Below are positions 17,993 through 26,648 of a stretch of 64,000 bases of DNA, piece after piece. The position numbers were made by a program, and so were the translations under genes. This stretch comes from UBA2112 sp964557445 (lineage in GTDB: Bacteria; Patescibacteriota; Saccharimonadia; Saccharimonadales; Saccharimonadaceae). The notes under the pieces are model-generated. The model was not told the origin of the DNA, searched no databases, and saw nothing but the letters and a program-made list of their open reading frames with translations. The stretch is taken from contig CAZLAF010000001.1 in assembly GCA_964557445.1 (NCBI GenBank), positions 124,001 through 188,000 of the forward strand, given 5' to 3'. Each line of letters opens with the position of its first letter. Position 1 is the first letter of the stretch.

Positions 17993-19132
17993 TTAACGAG
18001 CCCCGAACAAACGCTCAAGTGCCGATGGACCATTGCCAGTCATGACAGCGTTTCCTGAGTTGGTGGCACTTTGTGGAGCTTCAGCAGTGGCGGCCTTGCT
18101 TGGGTCGGGCGACACTTGCTCTGCAGTAACAAGGAGACGTTTTTCGGCAGTGCCAAGCGGCGTACAGGTGATCAATGTGAGGATTGGTTTATCGGTCGCG
18201 TAGGTTAGCTTATCGACCTGAGTTGGTAAGACAACTTCTTTTTTGGTGACAGTATAAGTGTACCGCACCGATTCGTAGTTGACGAAAATAGTATCGCCGT
18301 TTTGAAGCTTATCCAGTTGGGCAAAGATAAATTTGTAATCACCGGGATCGAACAGGTCATTGCTTGAGTGGCCAGATAAAACAGTGTTGCCTATTTGTCC
18401 TGGTACGCTGTTTGCCCCAGGAATCGAAAAGTGCGCTACGCCTTTTTCCATGGCTTTCATTTGAGAGTTATGGTCGTAGCCTACTCCATATACGGCTGGT
18501 ACGTCGACATTGATCTTGGGGATAATTAGTTTTGGTTCGGCGCTCACCTGTACTGGTGCTGTTGGGTCGACTACGATATTTTGTGGGTCGATTGCACCAG
18601 GGCTAACATATGCACGAACAGTGCCAATCAGTAAGCCATTGTACTGCAAAAACGCCACGATGAGTACGACAACAAAGGCACTGGCAAAGGGTATGAAATG
18701 ACGACTTTTACGAGCGTTTTTAGCTTTTGTTTTTGCCTTAGTAACAATTTTTTGTCGTAAATCCACGAGCGCTTCGTCGCGTTTTTCCTCAGGTGTCTGA
18801 TCGGCCTTTTGTTGCTCGGTAATTGCCTGGTGGAGTTGCCCTACATAGTAGCGCTCATAGTAGCTTTGGTAGTATTGCTGCCATTGATTGTGGTATTCCT
18901 GCAGATGATGGGTGGTGTTGTTCGTAGTGGCTTGTTGAGTTGGGTGTTGCGGACGGTCTGACGGAGTGTGTGCTTGTTGAGCTGCCTGTTGTTGGCTATG
19001 TGTTGTCGGTGTTGTAATGGCGGACTGTTCGGGGTTATTGCCGTAGAGAGCGTCAATCTGGCTACGCGCCAAGCGAACCGCTGCGTCGCGATTAGTCGTC
19101 GGAGTGGACTGTTTGGGTTCGTTTGGTGGCAT
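17993..19132 (-). CDS. Sortase (class D/E-like)
   Basis: 379 residues: a long Gln/Thr/Pro-rich N-terminal region (about 1-130), a membrane helix (about 150-170, FIPFASAFVVVLIVAFL), then the sortase domain. Catalytic His in VLSGHSS, Cys in LTLITCTPLG and Arg in EKRLLVTAE are all present. It links surface proteins with a C-terminal sorting signal to the envelope or to each other. No LPXTG-type protein was seen at any C-terminus in this window, so substrates are elsewhere. Shine-Dalgarno GAAGGAA precedes ATG 19132. Confidence 0.93.
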   Translation of the reverse strand: MPPNEPKQSTPTTNRDAAVRLARSQIDALYGNNPEQSAITTPTTHSQQQAAQQAHTPSDRPQHPTQQATTNNTTHHLQEYHNQWQQYYQSYYERYYVGQLHQAITEQQKADQTPEEKRDEALVDLRQKIVTKAKTKAKNARKSRHFIPFASAFVVVLIVAFLQYNGLLIGTVRAYVSPGAIDPQNIVVDPTAPVQVSAEPKLIIPKINVDVPAVYGVGYDHNSQMKAMEKGVAHFSIPGANSVPGQIGNTVLSGHSSNDLFDPGDYKFIFAQLDKLQNGDTIFVNYESVRYTYTVTKKEVVLPTQVDKLTYATDKPILTLITCTPLGTAEKRLLVTAEQVSPDPSKAATAEAPQSATNSGNAVMTGNGPSALERLFGAR

Positions 19133-19200
19133 AGACTAGCTTCCTTCTATTGTTTAGTATACAATATACAGCGAACTCTTTGAAGAGGTCACTATACCAC

Positions 19201-19287
19201 GCCGCGGTGGTGGAATTGGTAGACACGCAAGACTCAAAATTTTGTGTCCTTACGGACGTGCCGGTTCGATTCCGGCCCGCGGTACCA
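19201..19287 (+). tRNA. tRNA-Leu (CAA)
   Basis: 87 nt with a long variable arm (GTCCTTACGGAC) and an encoded CCA. Anticodon loop CTCAAAA gives CAA. Acceptor GCCGCGG/CCGCGGT has a G-U at the first pair. Confidence 0.95.
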
Positions 19288-19301
19288 AGGATTGATTATA
19301 T

Positions 19302-19323
19302 AAAAGCTCCAACCGGAGCTTTT
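19302..19323 (+). terminator. Terminator after tRNA-Leu
   Basis: AAAAGCTCC AACC GGAGCTTTT followed by ATTTG; also serves the convergent gene from the other side. Confidence 0.8.
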
Positions 19324-19328
19324 ATTTG

Positions 19329-20117
19329 TTATACGAGACTCGCGGTGGCCGCTTCGAGTGGTTTATTGGGGTTCCAGAGCCAATACGCCGACATCGTTGT
19401 GGCGACAGTGCCTTTCCAGATACCCATAGGATTATCCCATGGAGTGGTTGTTACTTGCCCTGAATGTGCAATGATAATTTGGTTTTGATGAAATGTTACC
19501 ACTGTCACGGGGTACGTGATAGTAAACTTATGGAGTGTTTCTACAAGCTGTTGCAGCTGCATACTAAAAGTGAGGATCTTTGGATAATATACCTTGGTAA
19601 AAAGTTTTTGAAGCTGCGCAAAAGATACTACAAGGAGAGTGTTTTCTCGCTCGACCATGAGTTCGGGCGAGTTTTGGAGCAGATCGATCGCGTCTCGGGT
19701 GATAATTAGCTGCTTGTGATATTCACGTACAAAATCTTCGTAGACGATAGCTGTTTCGCTGTTGCGCCCAGCGTCACCAATCAATAGTATGCTTTCGGCC
19801 CAGCTACCAAGCGCTTGTAGGGAAATTTTGGCATCGCGACTAAGGCCTCCGGACGGATTGCTTGCGCCGTAAATAACGTCGGTGATAACAGGTGGAACTA
19901 CCTTTTTGAGCGCATCTGGCAACAGAACTCGTATGTGCCCTACCCCGATTTCACTTGCAATGCCGTACGCATCGCCAACGGCAACAAAGCTCAGCTTGTT
20001 GCCACCAACGATGCCAAGCTTGCCCGCATGGGAGCGCTGCTCTGGTTTGCTCCACTCGATATCAGGAAAGAGCGGTTTACCAGGCGGCTGCTGCTTCCAG
20101 TATGAAAATACTTCCAT
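19329..20117 (-). CDS. Divergent YjeF-C/NnrD-like (ribokinase-fold) protein
   Basis: 262 residues. GKLGIVGGN, SEIGVGHIRVLLPD and LIGDAGRNSETA match the N-terminal two thirds of ADP-dependent NAD(P)H-hydrate dehydratases (GxhxhxGGs, the substrate loop). The C-terminal catalytic stretch, normally NAGTGGMGDVLTG, reads DNPMGIWKGTVATTMSAY, so the catalytic Asp and the glycine turn are missing or changed. Either a degenerate repair enzyme or one with another role. Starts 2 nt after the kinase-like gene. Confidence 0.7.
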   Translation of the reverse strand: MEVFSYWKQQPPGKPLFPDIEWSKPEQRSHAGKLGIVGGNKLSFVAVGDAYGIASEIGVGHIRVLLPDALKKVVPPVITDVIYGASNPSGGLSRDAKISLQALGSWAESILLIGDAGRNSETAIVYEDFVREYHKQLIITRDAIDLLQNSPELMVERENTLLVVSFAQLQKLFTKVYYPKILTFSMQLQQLVETLHKFTITYPVTVVTFHQNQIIIAHSGQVTTTPWDNPMGIWKGTVATTMSAYWLWNPNKPLEAATASLV

Positions 20118-20119
20118 GA

Positions 20120-20848
20120 TTAATGAGTGTACTCCTGTTCGAGGCGGATGGCAGCACGTAACATGCCTTTTGCGAGCTTGCTACCGTAATAGCTGCCCGC
20201 TCCCCCTTCGCTTATTGCTATGAATTCTTTGGCAACGCTGTCGATTTCTCCTTGGCGATTTTCAAGCCACTGTACGCGTTGCTCATTTTCTATGAGCCAG
20301 GATAGCTCTTGTGTGGCTTCGGTGATGCGAGGCAAGGCGTTTGGGTCGGTTTTTGGAAAACGATGGCGAAACCACTCTTCCCACGTGGCGGGCTCTGCGA
20401 CGAGACCTATGATAGTGAAGCGTTCAAAGCCGAGTTTTTCAAAATCAGCAATAGCGTTGTACCACACATCTTTTATATTGTGTGTGCTGTGATAATCTTC
20501 GATATGAGTACCGTACAGCGAGTCTTTTGCAGGATGCACAGCATACTGGATCGGTATATGTTGGTCGATTTCGTCTGCGAGTTGGGCGTATTCGTCATCA
20601 GAGTGAATATAGCGATATAGCTCTGGTTCGTCGTTGGGCCGTTGTTCGCGCGTCACGAAACCAGATACTCGCTTGAATCTATCATCGATTTTAGCGACAT
20701 GATTCATGATTGTTGACTTACCTCCTGCGCCTGGGCTTACGATCGCATCGAACGACACTTGTGCAAGCAGACGCCTGTTGGCCTCGTTTGTGGTGTAGTG
20801 ACCCTGCTCATGACGCAGCTTTTCGAACCATTTCTCCCTATTTGTCAT
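20120..20848 (-). CDS. Guanylate kinase-like P-loop protein
   Basis: 242 residues. P-loop SPGAGGKSTIMNHV (about 38-52) and FVTREQRPNDEPELYRYI resemble the GMP-binding block TTRxxR...E...DY of guanylate kinases, but the N-terminal extension and the C-terminal half do not. Probably a nucleoside-monophosphate kinase-fold protein of altered specificity. The leaderless promoter TATACT, 6 nt, ATG supports the start. Two-gene operon with the YjeF-C-like gene. Confidence 0.75.
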   Translation of the reverse strand: MTNREKWFEKLRHEQGHYTTNEANRRLLAQVSFDAIVSPGAGGKSTIMNHVAKIDDRFKRVSGFVTREQRPNDEPELYRYIHSDDEYAQLADEIDQHIPIQYAVHPAKDSLYGTHIEDYHSTHNIKDVWYNAIADFEKLGFERFTIIGLVAEPATWEEWFRHRFPKTDPNALPRITEATQELSWLIENEQRVQWLENRQGEIDSVAKEFIAISEGGAGSYYGSKLAKGMLRAAIRLEQEYTH

Positions 20849-20878
20849 AGTGTTAGTATAGCAAATTACAGGTGAAGA

Positions 20879-21343
20879 TTAGTATGTAGTAAAGTAATGC
20901 TTACCCGACATGTAGCCGCCGATTTCTACAAAGTAAGGATGCTGACCTTGAGTAATAGATATTGTGCCGTTTGTGCCCCGTACCGATAGCGGGGCTTTGG
21001 TAGTTATTTCGTTTAAGCGTAGCGCGAGTTCATAATGCTGCTGGCTAAACGGCGCAAGTTCAAGTGTAGCTAAGGCGGTAGATTCGTTTATCGGGGTACT
21101 TTCGGGAGATTTCTGATGGTCAATATATATTGTTGTTGCCGCGACAAGCTCGCTCGATTGGAGGTAGAGAGTTTTTGTTTGTGGTGTAAAGTTGCTCAAA
21201 GTGACAGTGAGCCGAAGTGTATTGCCAAAGCCCTGCTTAGGCTCTAGGTTTTTTATGCCGATATGTGGTGGAATTTGCGGTGCAACAAAGTAGTACGCAG
21301 CAGCGACAATGGCGATAAAGATAATAAGTGAAAGTGGTTTCAT
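20879..21343 (-). CDS. Membrane-anchored beta-rich protein of unknown function
   Basis: 154 residues from ATG 21343; TATACT 9 nt upstream fixes the start and excludes the long reading to 21502. N-terminal signal anchor PLSLIIFIAIVAAAYYF, then an Ig/late-embryogenesis-like beta sandwich (LRLTVTLSNFTPQTKTLYL...LELAPFSQQHYELALRL). Likely displayed outside the membrane. Confidence 0.75.
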   Translation of the reverse strand: MKPLSLIIFIAIVAAAYYFVAPQIPPHIGIKNLEPKQGFGNTLRLTVTLSNFTPQTKTLYLQSSELVAATTIYIDHQKSPESTPINESTALATLELAPFSQQHYELALRLNEITTKAPLSVRGTNGTISITQGQHPYFVEIGGYMSGKHYFTTY

Positions 21344-21372
21344 GTTGGCATAAGTATAACACCAAGTGAAAA

Positions 21373-21423
21373 ACGCCACCCGGATCAACCGAGGACGTTT
21401 TTCATCTTCGGGATGGGTGGCGT
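21373..21423. terminator. Inverted repeat
   Basis: ACGCCACCC and GGGTGGCGT arms separated by 33 nt; sits just after the 96-residue membrane gene on the minus strand. Confidence 0.5.
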
Positions 21424-21429
21424 GGTGCT

Positions 21430-21720
21430 CTACAGGTTGTGAATGCGGTTGTCGTGGTGGATTGTGTCGGCCTCGTCCATGAGCCGGAGATGCTCTTGCC
21501 ACTCGCTATATGCGCGAGGTATTTGCAATAATGCAAATGAAATAGCCAAAACGACACCGATGAGAGCGAGTACGACTCCCCCGACGCTCGACTGAGACCA
21601 GGCGTAGACGGCACTTAGTGCATGTATGCCTGCGATGATTGCAAATACAATCAACCAGGTGATTGATTTCGCCGGTGGATTTTCTTGAGCTCTTTTGAGC
21701 CTTTCGTCTTGCGTCTCCAT
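21430..21720 (-). CDS. Small two-helix membrane protein
   Basis: 96 residues with two membrane helices (about 20-42 and 46-68, rich in Val/Ala/Ile) and charged ends. ATG 21720 is preceded by CAGGAGAATG. Not recognised; its Shine-Dalgarno start and flanking hairpin resemble the other accessory-type small genes in the window. Confidence 0.75.
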   Translation of the reverse strand: METQDERLKRAQENPPAKSITWLIVFAIIAGIHALSAVYAWSQSSVGGVVLALIGVVLAISFALLQIPRAYSEWQEHLRLMDEADTIHHDNRIHNL

Positions 21721-21790
21721 GACACATTCTCCTGTCGAGGTGCGGCAGACTCCTTGATGAATCAGCTTATTGCATATAGTAAAATAAAAT

Positions 21791-22585
21791 CTATATTATT
21801 TCAATACTCACCGGACAGTGGTCTGAGCCCATTTGATCGGCGTGAATCTGAGCAGATTGGAGGCGCGGTGCGAGCAACGCACTAGCGAGCCAGTAATCAA
21901 TGCGCCAGCCAACATTGCGTGCACGAGCATTTGCCCAATGTGTCCACCAGCTGTAGTGGCCGTTGCCTTGAGTAAAGATGCGAAAGGTATCGACAAAGCC
22001 GGCATCGAGAAACTTCTGGAACCCCTCACGTTCTTCGACAGTAAAACCGTGTTTACCGACGTTTGGCTTTGGATTAGCCAGATCGTCTTCGGTGTGCGCT
22101 ACATTGAGATCGCCACACACTAGTACCGGTTTTGTTTTTTCCAGTTCTTTGAGGTGCTCGAGAAACGCTGGGTCCCACTGCTTGTGGCGAAGTTCTAGGC
22201 GTGATAAGTCACCTTTGCTATTAGGGGTATAGACTGTCACGACCCAAAAATCATCAAACTCAGCGCTGATCACTCTCCCCTCTTTTGTTGGGTCGCCATA
22301 ACTATCGTCGGCAAGTCCGTACTTTTCGGCAATTGCATCGGCAAAACCGTACACGACACTGAGTGGCTTTGTCTTGCTGAAAATCGCTGTGCCACTATAG
22401 CCTGCTTTGTCGGCGCTGTTCCAATATTCTTCATATTCGGGTAGATCGATCTCGGCCTGTCCTTGTTTGGCCTTTGTTTCCTGGAGGCACAAAATGTCAG
22501 GCTGATGTTTGGCAATAAATTTGGTAAATTCGCCTTTTTTGATAACAGCACGAATACCGTTGACGTTCCACGAGTATAATTTCAT
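21791..22585 (-). CDS. xth: Exodeoxyribonuclease III
   Basis: 264 residues. Opens with MKLYSWNVNGIRAV and contains DILCLQETKA (metal-binding Glu), VCGDLNVAH (Asp/Asn pair) and the final GSDHCPVSIEI with the catalytic Asp-His. An AP endonuclease and 3'-5' exonuclease in base-excision repair. Leaderless start: TATACT, 6 nt, ATG. Confidence 0.96.
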   Translation of the reverse strand: MKLYSWNVNGIRAVIKKGEFTKFIAKHQPDILCLQETKAKQGQAEIDLPEYEEYWNSADKAGYSGTAIFSKTKPLSVVYGFADAIAEKYGLADDSYGDPTKEGRVISAEFDDFWVVTVYTPNSKGDLSRLELRHKQWDPAFLEHLKELEKTKPVLVCGDLNVAHTEDDLANPKPNVGKHGFTVEEREGFQKFLDAGFVDTFRIFTQGNGHYSWWTHWANARARNVGWRIDYWLASALLAPRLQSAQIHADQMGSDHCPVSIEII

Positions 22586-22613
22586 GATACAAGTATAGCA
22601 TTGACAAGTTGTA

Positions 22614-22642
22614 TTGACATGTTATATAAAAAGTTGTATGAT
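22614..22642 (+). promoter_or_regulatory. Strong sigma-70-type promoter
   Basis: TTGACA (22614-22619), 17-nt spacer, TATGAT (22637-22642). Another TTGACA sits at 22601. Drives the 134-residue gene, giving a leader of about 65 nt. Confidence 0.8.
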
Positions 22643-22716
22643 TCAAGCTAGTTCGCGCATGTTTTGGCGAACCGCAAGTGCATGACAATCACGAAACACA
22701 ATCGAAGGGTTGAACA

Positions 22717-23121
22717 TTGCATTTTTCCATCTCCATGAAAAAGGACGTCCGGGAAATCGACAGAGCATTGGACGCAGTGCGCGCCAGCCTCAAAGAGCGG
22801 CAGCCTGTACAGTCGCAGGTGCTGGAGCTCACCACGTTTACCGATGCCTCGCTACAGAGTCGGTGTAAGGCGTCGATCCGGTTGCGGGTCGGTGCCGAAA
22901 ACGGCGTGGCTGGTATCCAATTGGTTTCCCCTCGGCGGGCAGCCATTCAGCTCGAACCGATTTCCCTGGGTCGGTATGGCGGACGCGGCTACCATCTCGT
23001 GTTCGACATCACGACCAAAAAGGGCAAGCGTGCGCTGAGTCGGCTATTCTCAATGGCCGTACCTGTTCTCGCAGCCGAACCCCGGGACGTCACGATCGAT
23101 TTGGTCAAGATGGTCGCATAG
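22717..23121 (+). CDS. Hypothetical protein
   Basis: 134 residues from TTG 22717, which has AAGGG 7 nt upstream; ATG 22735 is the alternative but has no ribosome site. No recognised domain; an N-terminal helical charged part (about 8-30) is followed by a beta-rich part with SLGRYGGRGYHLVFDITTKKG. Transcription unit is complete: consensus promoter, Shine-Dalgarno and an 18-bp terminator hairpin. Confidence 0.7.
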   Translation: MHFSISMKKDVREIDRALDAVRASLKERQPVQSQVLELTTFTDASLQSRCKASIRLRVGAENGVAGIQLVSPRRAAIQLEPISLGRYGGRGYHLVFDITTKKGKRALSRLFSMAVPVLAAEPRDVTIDLVKMVA

Positions 23122-23138
23122 CCAAAACCAGCGACAAC

Positions 23139-23180
23139 GGCGCTCACTTCTACTGATTAACCTCAGTAGAAGTGAGCGCC
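23139..23180. terminator. Perfect 18-bp hairpin between convergent genes
   Basis: Arms 23139-23156 and 23163-23180 are exact complements with a TTAACC loop. It ends both the + strand hypothetical gene and smpB. The plus side is followed by AATTGCATTT. Confidence 0.8.
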
Positions 23181-23190
23181 AATTGCATTT

Positions 23191-23667
23191 CTAGAAGTTT
23201 TTTATTGCACGATTTGCATCGCGTTCCTGGTCGCGGCGCTTGAGTGTTTCGCGCTTATCGTAGTTCTTCTTACCTTTACCAAGGGCGATAACGAGTTTGA
23301 TATGGCGGCCGGCTGCTAAAAGGCGTGTCGGCACGATGGTGAGGCCATCTTTTTTGCCAATAGCGAGCTGATCGATTTGTTTGCGGTGCGCCAAAAGCTT
23401 TCGCGGCTCGGTATCGATAGTACGTGCGCTAGGCTCGCCGCGATTGTTGAGCTTTAGGCTAAAGCTCGCGTTGTTGAGCCACAGCTCGTTGCTGCGTATG
23501 GTGACAAAAGATCCTTTTAGCTGGACGTGTCCATCGCGTGCTGCGCGAACTTCGGGTCCAGTAAGTACCAGACCGACAATCAGCTCATCTTCGAGATCGT
23601 AGTCAAACCGCGCCCGACGATTTGTAATGACGGACGGTTTAGCGGTCGGTTTCTTTTTGGCGGTCAT
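23191..23667 (-). CDS. smpB: SsrA-binding protein
   Basis: 158 residues. NRRARFDYDLEDELIVGLVLTGPEVRAARDG is condensed family signature; the C-terminal KKNYDKRET...RDANR tail is the decoding-centre helix. Brings tmRNA to stalled ribosomes. 6 nt after the alpha/beta hydrolase gene, same transcript. The tmRNA gene itself was not found in this window. Confidence 0.97.
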   Translation of the reverse strand: MTAKKKPTAKPSVITNRRARFDYDLEDELIVGLVLTGPEVRAARDGHVQLKGSFVTIRSNELWLNNASFSLKLNNRGEPSARTIDTEPRKLLAHRKQIDQLAIGKKDGLTIVPTRLLAAGRHIKLVIALGKGKKNYDKRETLKRRDQERDANRAIKNF

Positions 23668-23673
23668 AATGAT

Positions 23674-24447
23674 CTATTGTATCAGATACGAACGGATGAT
23701 TTTGTTGCTGTCGTCGACATTTCGCACGAGCGGATGGTGGCCAGCCTCCATGGTTACCACCGTGACATTGGCAGGGAGGCGTCGGTTTTTGAGGTTTTCG
23801 AGATACACGACACGGTCGTAGCGGCCGTTAACGAGCAAGGTTGGCGTATGATTGAGGCGAAAATCTTGAAATATCGTTGCTCCGCCGATGATATTTTTGT
23901 ATGATCCTTCGCGCGCCGCTGGTGACATGCTGGCGATATCGCTAAAGCTGATCGCTGGTCGCCGCTGGGATTTACTTTTTGGCAGCAAGCGGAGTGTGAG
24001 CCAGTACATATGTCGACCCTTTGAATACATCATGATTCGATATCGACGTCCGGTCGCTTTATGCTCGGCAATCATCTGTGATGTGTCGGTAAAAAGTGGC
24101 GGATTAAACAAAATAAGTTTAGAGATCGAATCTTGATACTGCGTCGCGTAGCGCAGTGCAATCAGTGCGCCCATAGAGTGACCGAGGAGCGTAAATGGCT
24201 TGTCGACGCCAAGGTGATCGAGTGTATTGTGGATCGCAGCAATATGATCGGCGTAGGTATAGCCAAGTCTTGGTTTTGGTGAGCGACCAAAGCCCAGTAG
24301 GTCGAGCGCGACAATACGATAGTCCGCCTCGAGCTGCTTGCGGATGTGTTTGAAATACTGCGTCGACGCCATGTAGCCATGTAGCATGATGATAGTTGGT
24401 TTATCTGGATTACCAGAGATAGTAGCGTGGAGCTGATAGTGAGCCAT
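23674..24447 (-). CDS. Alpha/beta hydrolase
   Basis: 257 residues. Oxyanion strand IIMLHGYMAS, nucleophile elbow LLGHSMGALIALR with Ser, acid Asp in VNGRYDRVV and the catalytic His in MEAGHHPLV. A cytosolic esterase or lipase-like hydrolase, substrate unknown. Leaderless start: TATAAT, 6 nt, ATG. Confidence 0.92.
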   Translation of the reverse strand: MAHYQLHATISGNPDKPTIIMLHGYMASTQYFKHIRKQLEADYRIVALDLLGFGRSPKPRLGYTYADHIAAIHNTLDHLGVDKPFTLLGHSMGALIALRYATQYQDSISKLILFNPPLFTDTSQMIAEHKATGRRYRIMMYSKGRHMYWLTLRLLPKSKSQRRPAISFSDIASMSPAAREGSYKNIIGGATIFQDFRLNHTPTLLVNGRYDRVVYLENLKNRRLPANVTVVTMEAGHHPLVRNVDDSNKIIRSYLIQ

Positions 24448-24484
24448 GTCTCTATTATACTGTTTTACTACCCCTGTTGAAGTA

Positions 24485-24513
24485 TTGACTTTATGTGCAA
24501 ACTATGCTATAAT
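24485..24513 (+). promoter_or_regulatory. Sigma-70-type promoter
   Basis: TTGACT (24485-24490), 17 nt, TATAAT (24508-24513). With the terminator at 24698 it defines a transcript of about 235 nt. Confidence 0.75.
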
Positions 24514-24693
24514 GATAATATAGCAGATTCGATCGAGGAGCACGGTTGGGGATTTTGGAACTACAACTACTCCATTCATGTCTGGATCGTGCTGATCTGT
24601 GTGGCGGTGTGGCTTGTGCTCGGTGGCGTGTGCGATGCCAAGCGCGGCAAGCGACTGCTGCCGTGGGGGCATGTGCCCGCACCAGTGTGGTGA
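24493..24693 (+). CDS. Possible small membrane protein in a short transcript
   Basis: Open frame of up to 66 residues with a convincing membrane helix (IHVWIVLICVAVWLVLGG) followed by KRGKR, ending 4 nt before a strong terminator. The only ATG (24493) lies inside the promoter, so if the promoter at 24485 is used, translation must begin at a later non-ATG codon; GAGGAG at 24535-24540 is well placed for TTG 24546 but in another frame that reads through the terminator. The element could instead be a small RNA. Confidence 0.4.
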   Translation: MCKLCYNDNIADSIEEHGWGFWNYNYSIHVWIVLICVAVWLVLGGVCDAKRGKRLLPWGHVPAPVW

Positions 24694-24697
24694 GAAC

Positions 24698-24743
24698 GGT
24701 CGGTCTAGTACTGTCTGCGTCAAGCAGATGGGAACGACCGACC
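24698..24743 (+). terminator. Intrinsic terminator
   Basis: GGTCGGTC/GACCGACC outer stem with an inner CTGTCTGC/GCAGATGG stem, then TTTTCATTT. Confidence 0.85.
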
Positions 24744-24797
24744 TTTTCATTTGTATCGGTTTGTCGCGCCGTCCGCTATTTGCTATAGTTTGTGAGA

Positions 24798-25622
24798 ATG
24801 AATGAGCAAAATCACCTACCTGTTTTGATTACCTTTGACGGGCAAGCTCGTAGCGGTAAAGGTACGATCGTGCAGGCAACAAAAGACTATCTGCGCGACG
24901 AACGACATTATAAAGTGATGCTCATCGATGCCGGACAGGTGTTTCGTGTACTAGTAGTGGCTGCGATGCGTGCTGGGGTGGATCTTGATGATGAGACGGC
25001 TGTCGATAGTTTTTTGAGTGACGAGGAGCAATCGCAAGAGTGTGCACGTTTAGTAAAAAGTGTATATCATATGACAAAAGATGAACGCGATGCACTGCTA
25101 TATACCAACGAGGTTGGTGCAAATAGTGCCAAAATAGGCGCACGACCATTGTCGCAAGAGTTTAAAGACGAGTTGCTACGCAAGTGGATGCAAGATGCTC
25201 GGATCGAGGGTTATGAGGTCGTGTTGCTCGACGGTCGCGCTCTCGAAGAAACGGGCAATATGCTTGTTGGGACTGGTCTGTGCACGCATGCGATCGGCCT
25301 CTTTTTTGTGTGCGATGCAGTGATGGGAGCAATGCGAACATTGGGATTTGCAAGCAAAACGTATGCAGAACTGACAGAGTTTGAGCGTATCGAAGTAGAT
25401 ACATTGGTTCAGCAGATTAAGGTGCGCAATGCAGCCGACGAAAGTCGTGCTGTACAGCCTGTCGTGCCGCCCGAGAGTGCTCGTGCATGGCAACTTCCTG
25501 CTTCTGTGCCAGATGCCGCTCATACACGCTATGTTGTTGACACCTCTCGCTCTATGACAAAGCAGGAGATGTCTCGTCCGGTTTATGAATTTGTAGGAAA
25601 TTATATCAATGGCGCCCGCTAA
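24798..25622 (+). CDS. Cytidylate kinase-like protein
   Basis: 274 residues. ITFDGQARSGKGTIVQ is the P-loop, IDAGQVFRVL resembles the LDTGAMYRA block of CMP kinases, and VVLLDGRALEE resembles VVxEGRDIG. The C-terminal 60 residues are extra. Expected to phosphorylate CMP/dCMP, though several conserved residues differ, so the true substrate may differ. TATAGT 8 nt upstream of ATG 24798 fixes the start. Overlaps the next gene by 14 nt. Confidence 0.8.
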   Translation: MNEQNHLPVLITFDGQARSGKGTIVQATKDYLRDERHYKVMLIDAGQVFRVLVVAAMRAGVDLDDETAVDSFLSDEEQSQECARLVKSVYHMTKDERDALLYTNEVGANSAKIGARPLSQEFKDELLRKWMQDARIEGYEVVLLDGRALEETGNMLVGTGLCTHAIGLFFVCDAVMGAMRTLGFASKTYAELTEFERIEVDTLVQQIKVRNAADESRAVQPVVPPESARAWQLPASVPDAAHTRYVVDTSRSMTKQEMSRPVYEFVGNYINGAR

Positions 25623-26634
25623 GTTAACCATTAACATGGTGTCAGAAAGCGATATCACCGTGCAAGGGCATGGTGTACATACTGCCTACGATGAGATCGC
25701 AACTGCGCTCGAGGCACGTGATGACGTGTCGTTGATCCGCGGAAAGTTCGGCGAGACTATTGATTGCGATATCGTGCATTTTCATACGATAGGCACTCAC
25801 ACCTGGCGTAAATTGTTTCAGCGTGGCCCTAAAAAGGTTGTGACGGCGCATGTTGTGCCGGCGTCGTTTTTGGGTTCGATTAAGCTTGCGAAGTACTGGC
25901 TATTTGCTGCGCGGTGGTATATGCGCTGGTATTACAATCGAGCTGATAAGGTACTGGCGGTATCGGGTACGGTTGCGAAGATTCTCGAGACAGAGTTGCG
26001 TGTGCCGGCTGTTAAAATTGAGACATTTTATAATACCGTTGACATGGCGAGGTATGCGCCGCGGTCTGGCGATCGCGACAAAGCTCGCAAAAAACTAGGT
26101 ATCGCTAAGGATGCTTTTGTGGTGCTTGGCAATGGTCAGGTACAGCCGCGTAAACGCTTGGATATTTTTGCCGATATGGCAAACGAGTTGCCGGACGTGC
26201 AGTTTATCTGGGTGGGCGGTATTCCGTTTGGGCAGCTCGGCGCAGAGTATAGCTCTATGAGAGATGCGATGCAAAAAACGCCAAAGAACTTTATGATCAC
26301 AGGCATGATTCCGCACGACGATGTCATCGCTTACCTCCATGCAGCTGATGTGTTTTGTTTGCCAGCTGAACAGGAGAATCACCCTATGTGCGTCCTCGAG
26401 GCTGCAGGAGCAGGTTTGCCGGTAGTGGTGCGCGATCTTCCAGAATACGATGATACGTTTGCCGATGATGTGTTGCGATGTCACGACAACGATTTTTTGA
26501 CTGCCATCGCAAAATTGCAACATGATCGCAGCGAGTACGACAAATGGCAGTGTAAATCTGCACTTATTGCAAAACGCTTTGATAGTCGTAGTGCTATGGC
26601 GCGTTACGTCGAGCTTTACCGAAGTCTGGTATAA
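25609..26634 (+). CDS. GT4-family glycosyltransferase
   Basis: 341 residues, GT-B fold: N-terminal GVHTAYDEIATALE, C-terminal nucleotide-sugar part LGNGQVQPRKRLDIFADMA and EQENHPMCVLEAAGAGLPVV, which contains the donor-binding Glu pair of GT4 enzymes. Probably builds a glycolipid or capsule glycan at the membrane. Forms an operon with the CMP-kinase-like gene and precedes a second GT4 gene. Confidence 0.88.
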   Translation: MAPAKLTINMVSESDITVQGHGVHTAYDEIATALEARDDVSLIRGKFGETIDCDIVHFHTIGTHTWRKLFQRGPKKVVTAHVVPASFLGSIKLAKYWLFAARWYMRWYYNRADKVLAVSGTVAKILETELRVPAVKIETFYNTVDMARYAPRSGDRDKARKKLGIAKDAFVVLGNGQVQPRKRLDIFADMANELPDVQFIWVGGIPFGQLGAEYSSMRDAMQKTPKNFMITGMIPHDDVIAYLHAADVFCLPAEQENHPMCVLEAAGAGLPVVVRDLPEYDDTFADDVLRCHDNDFLTAIAKLQHDRSEYDKWQCKSALIAKRFDSRSAMARYVELYRSLV

Positions 26635-26648
26635 TAGGCAGCAGTATT

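Noticed and set aside
17993..19132. Sortase substrates in the window
   Set aside because: No protein here ends with an LPXTG-type motif, membrane segment and basic tail, so no substrate can be named.
24546..24788. 80-residue frame with a well-placed GAGGAG and TTG start
   Set aside because: It runs through the strong terminator at 24698-24743 and has a Cys/Arg-rich composition unlike a real protein.
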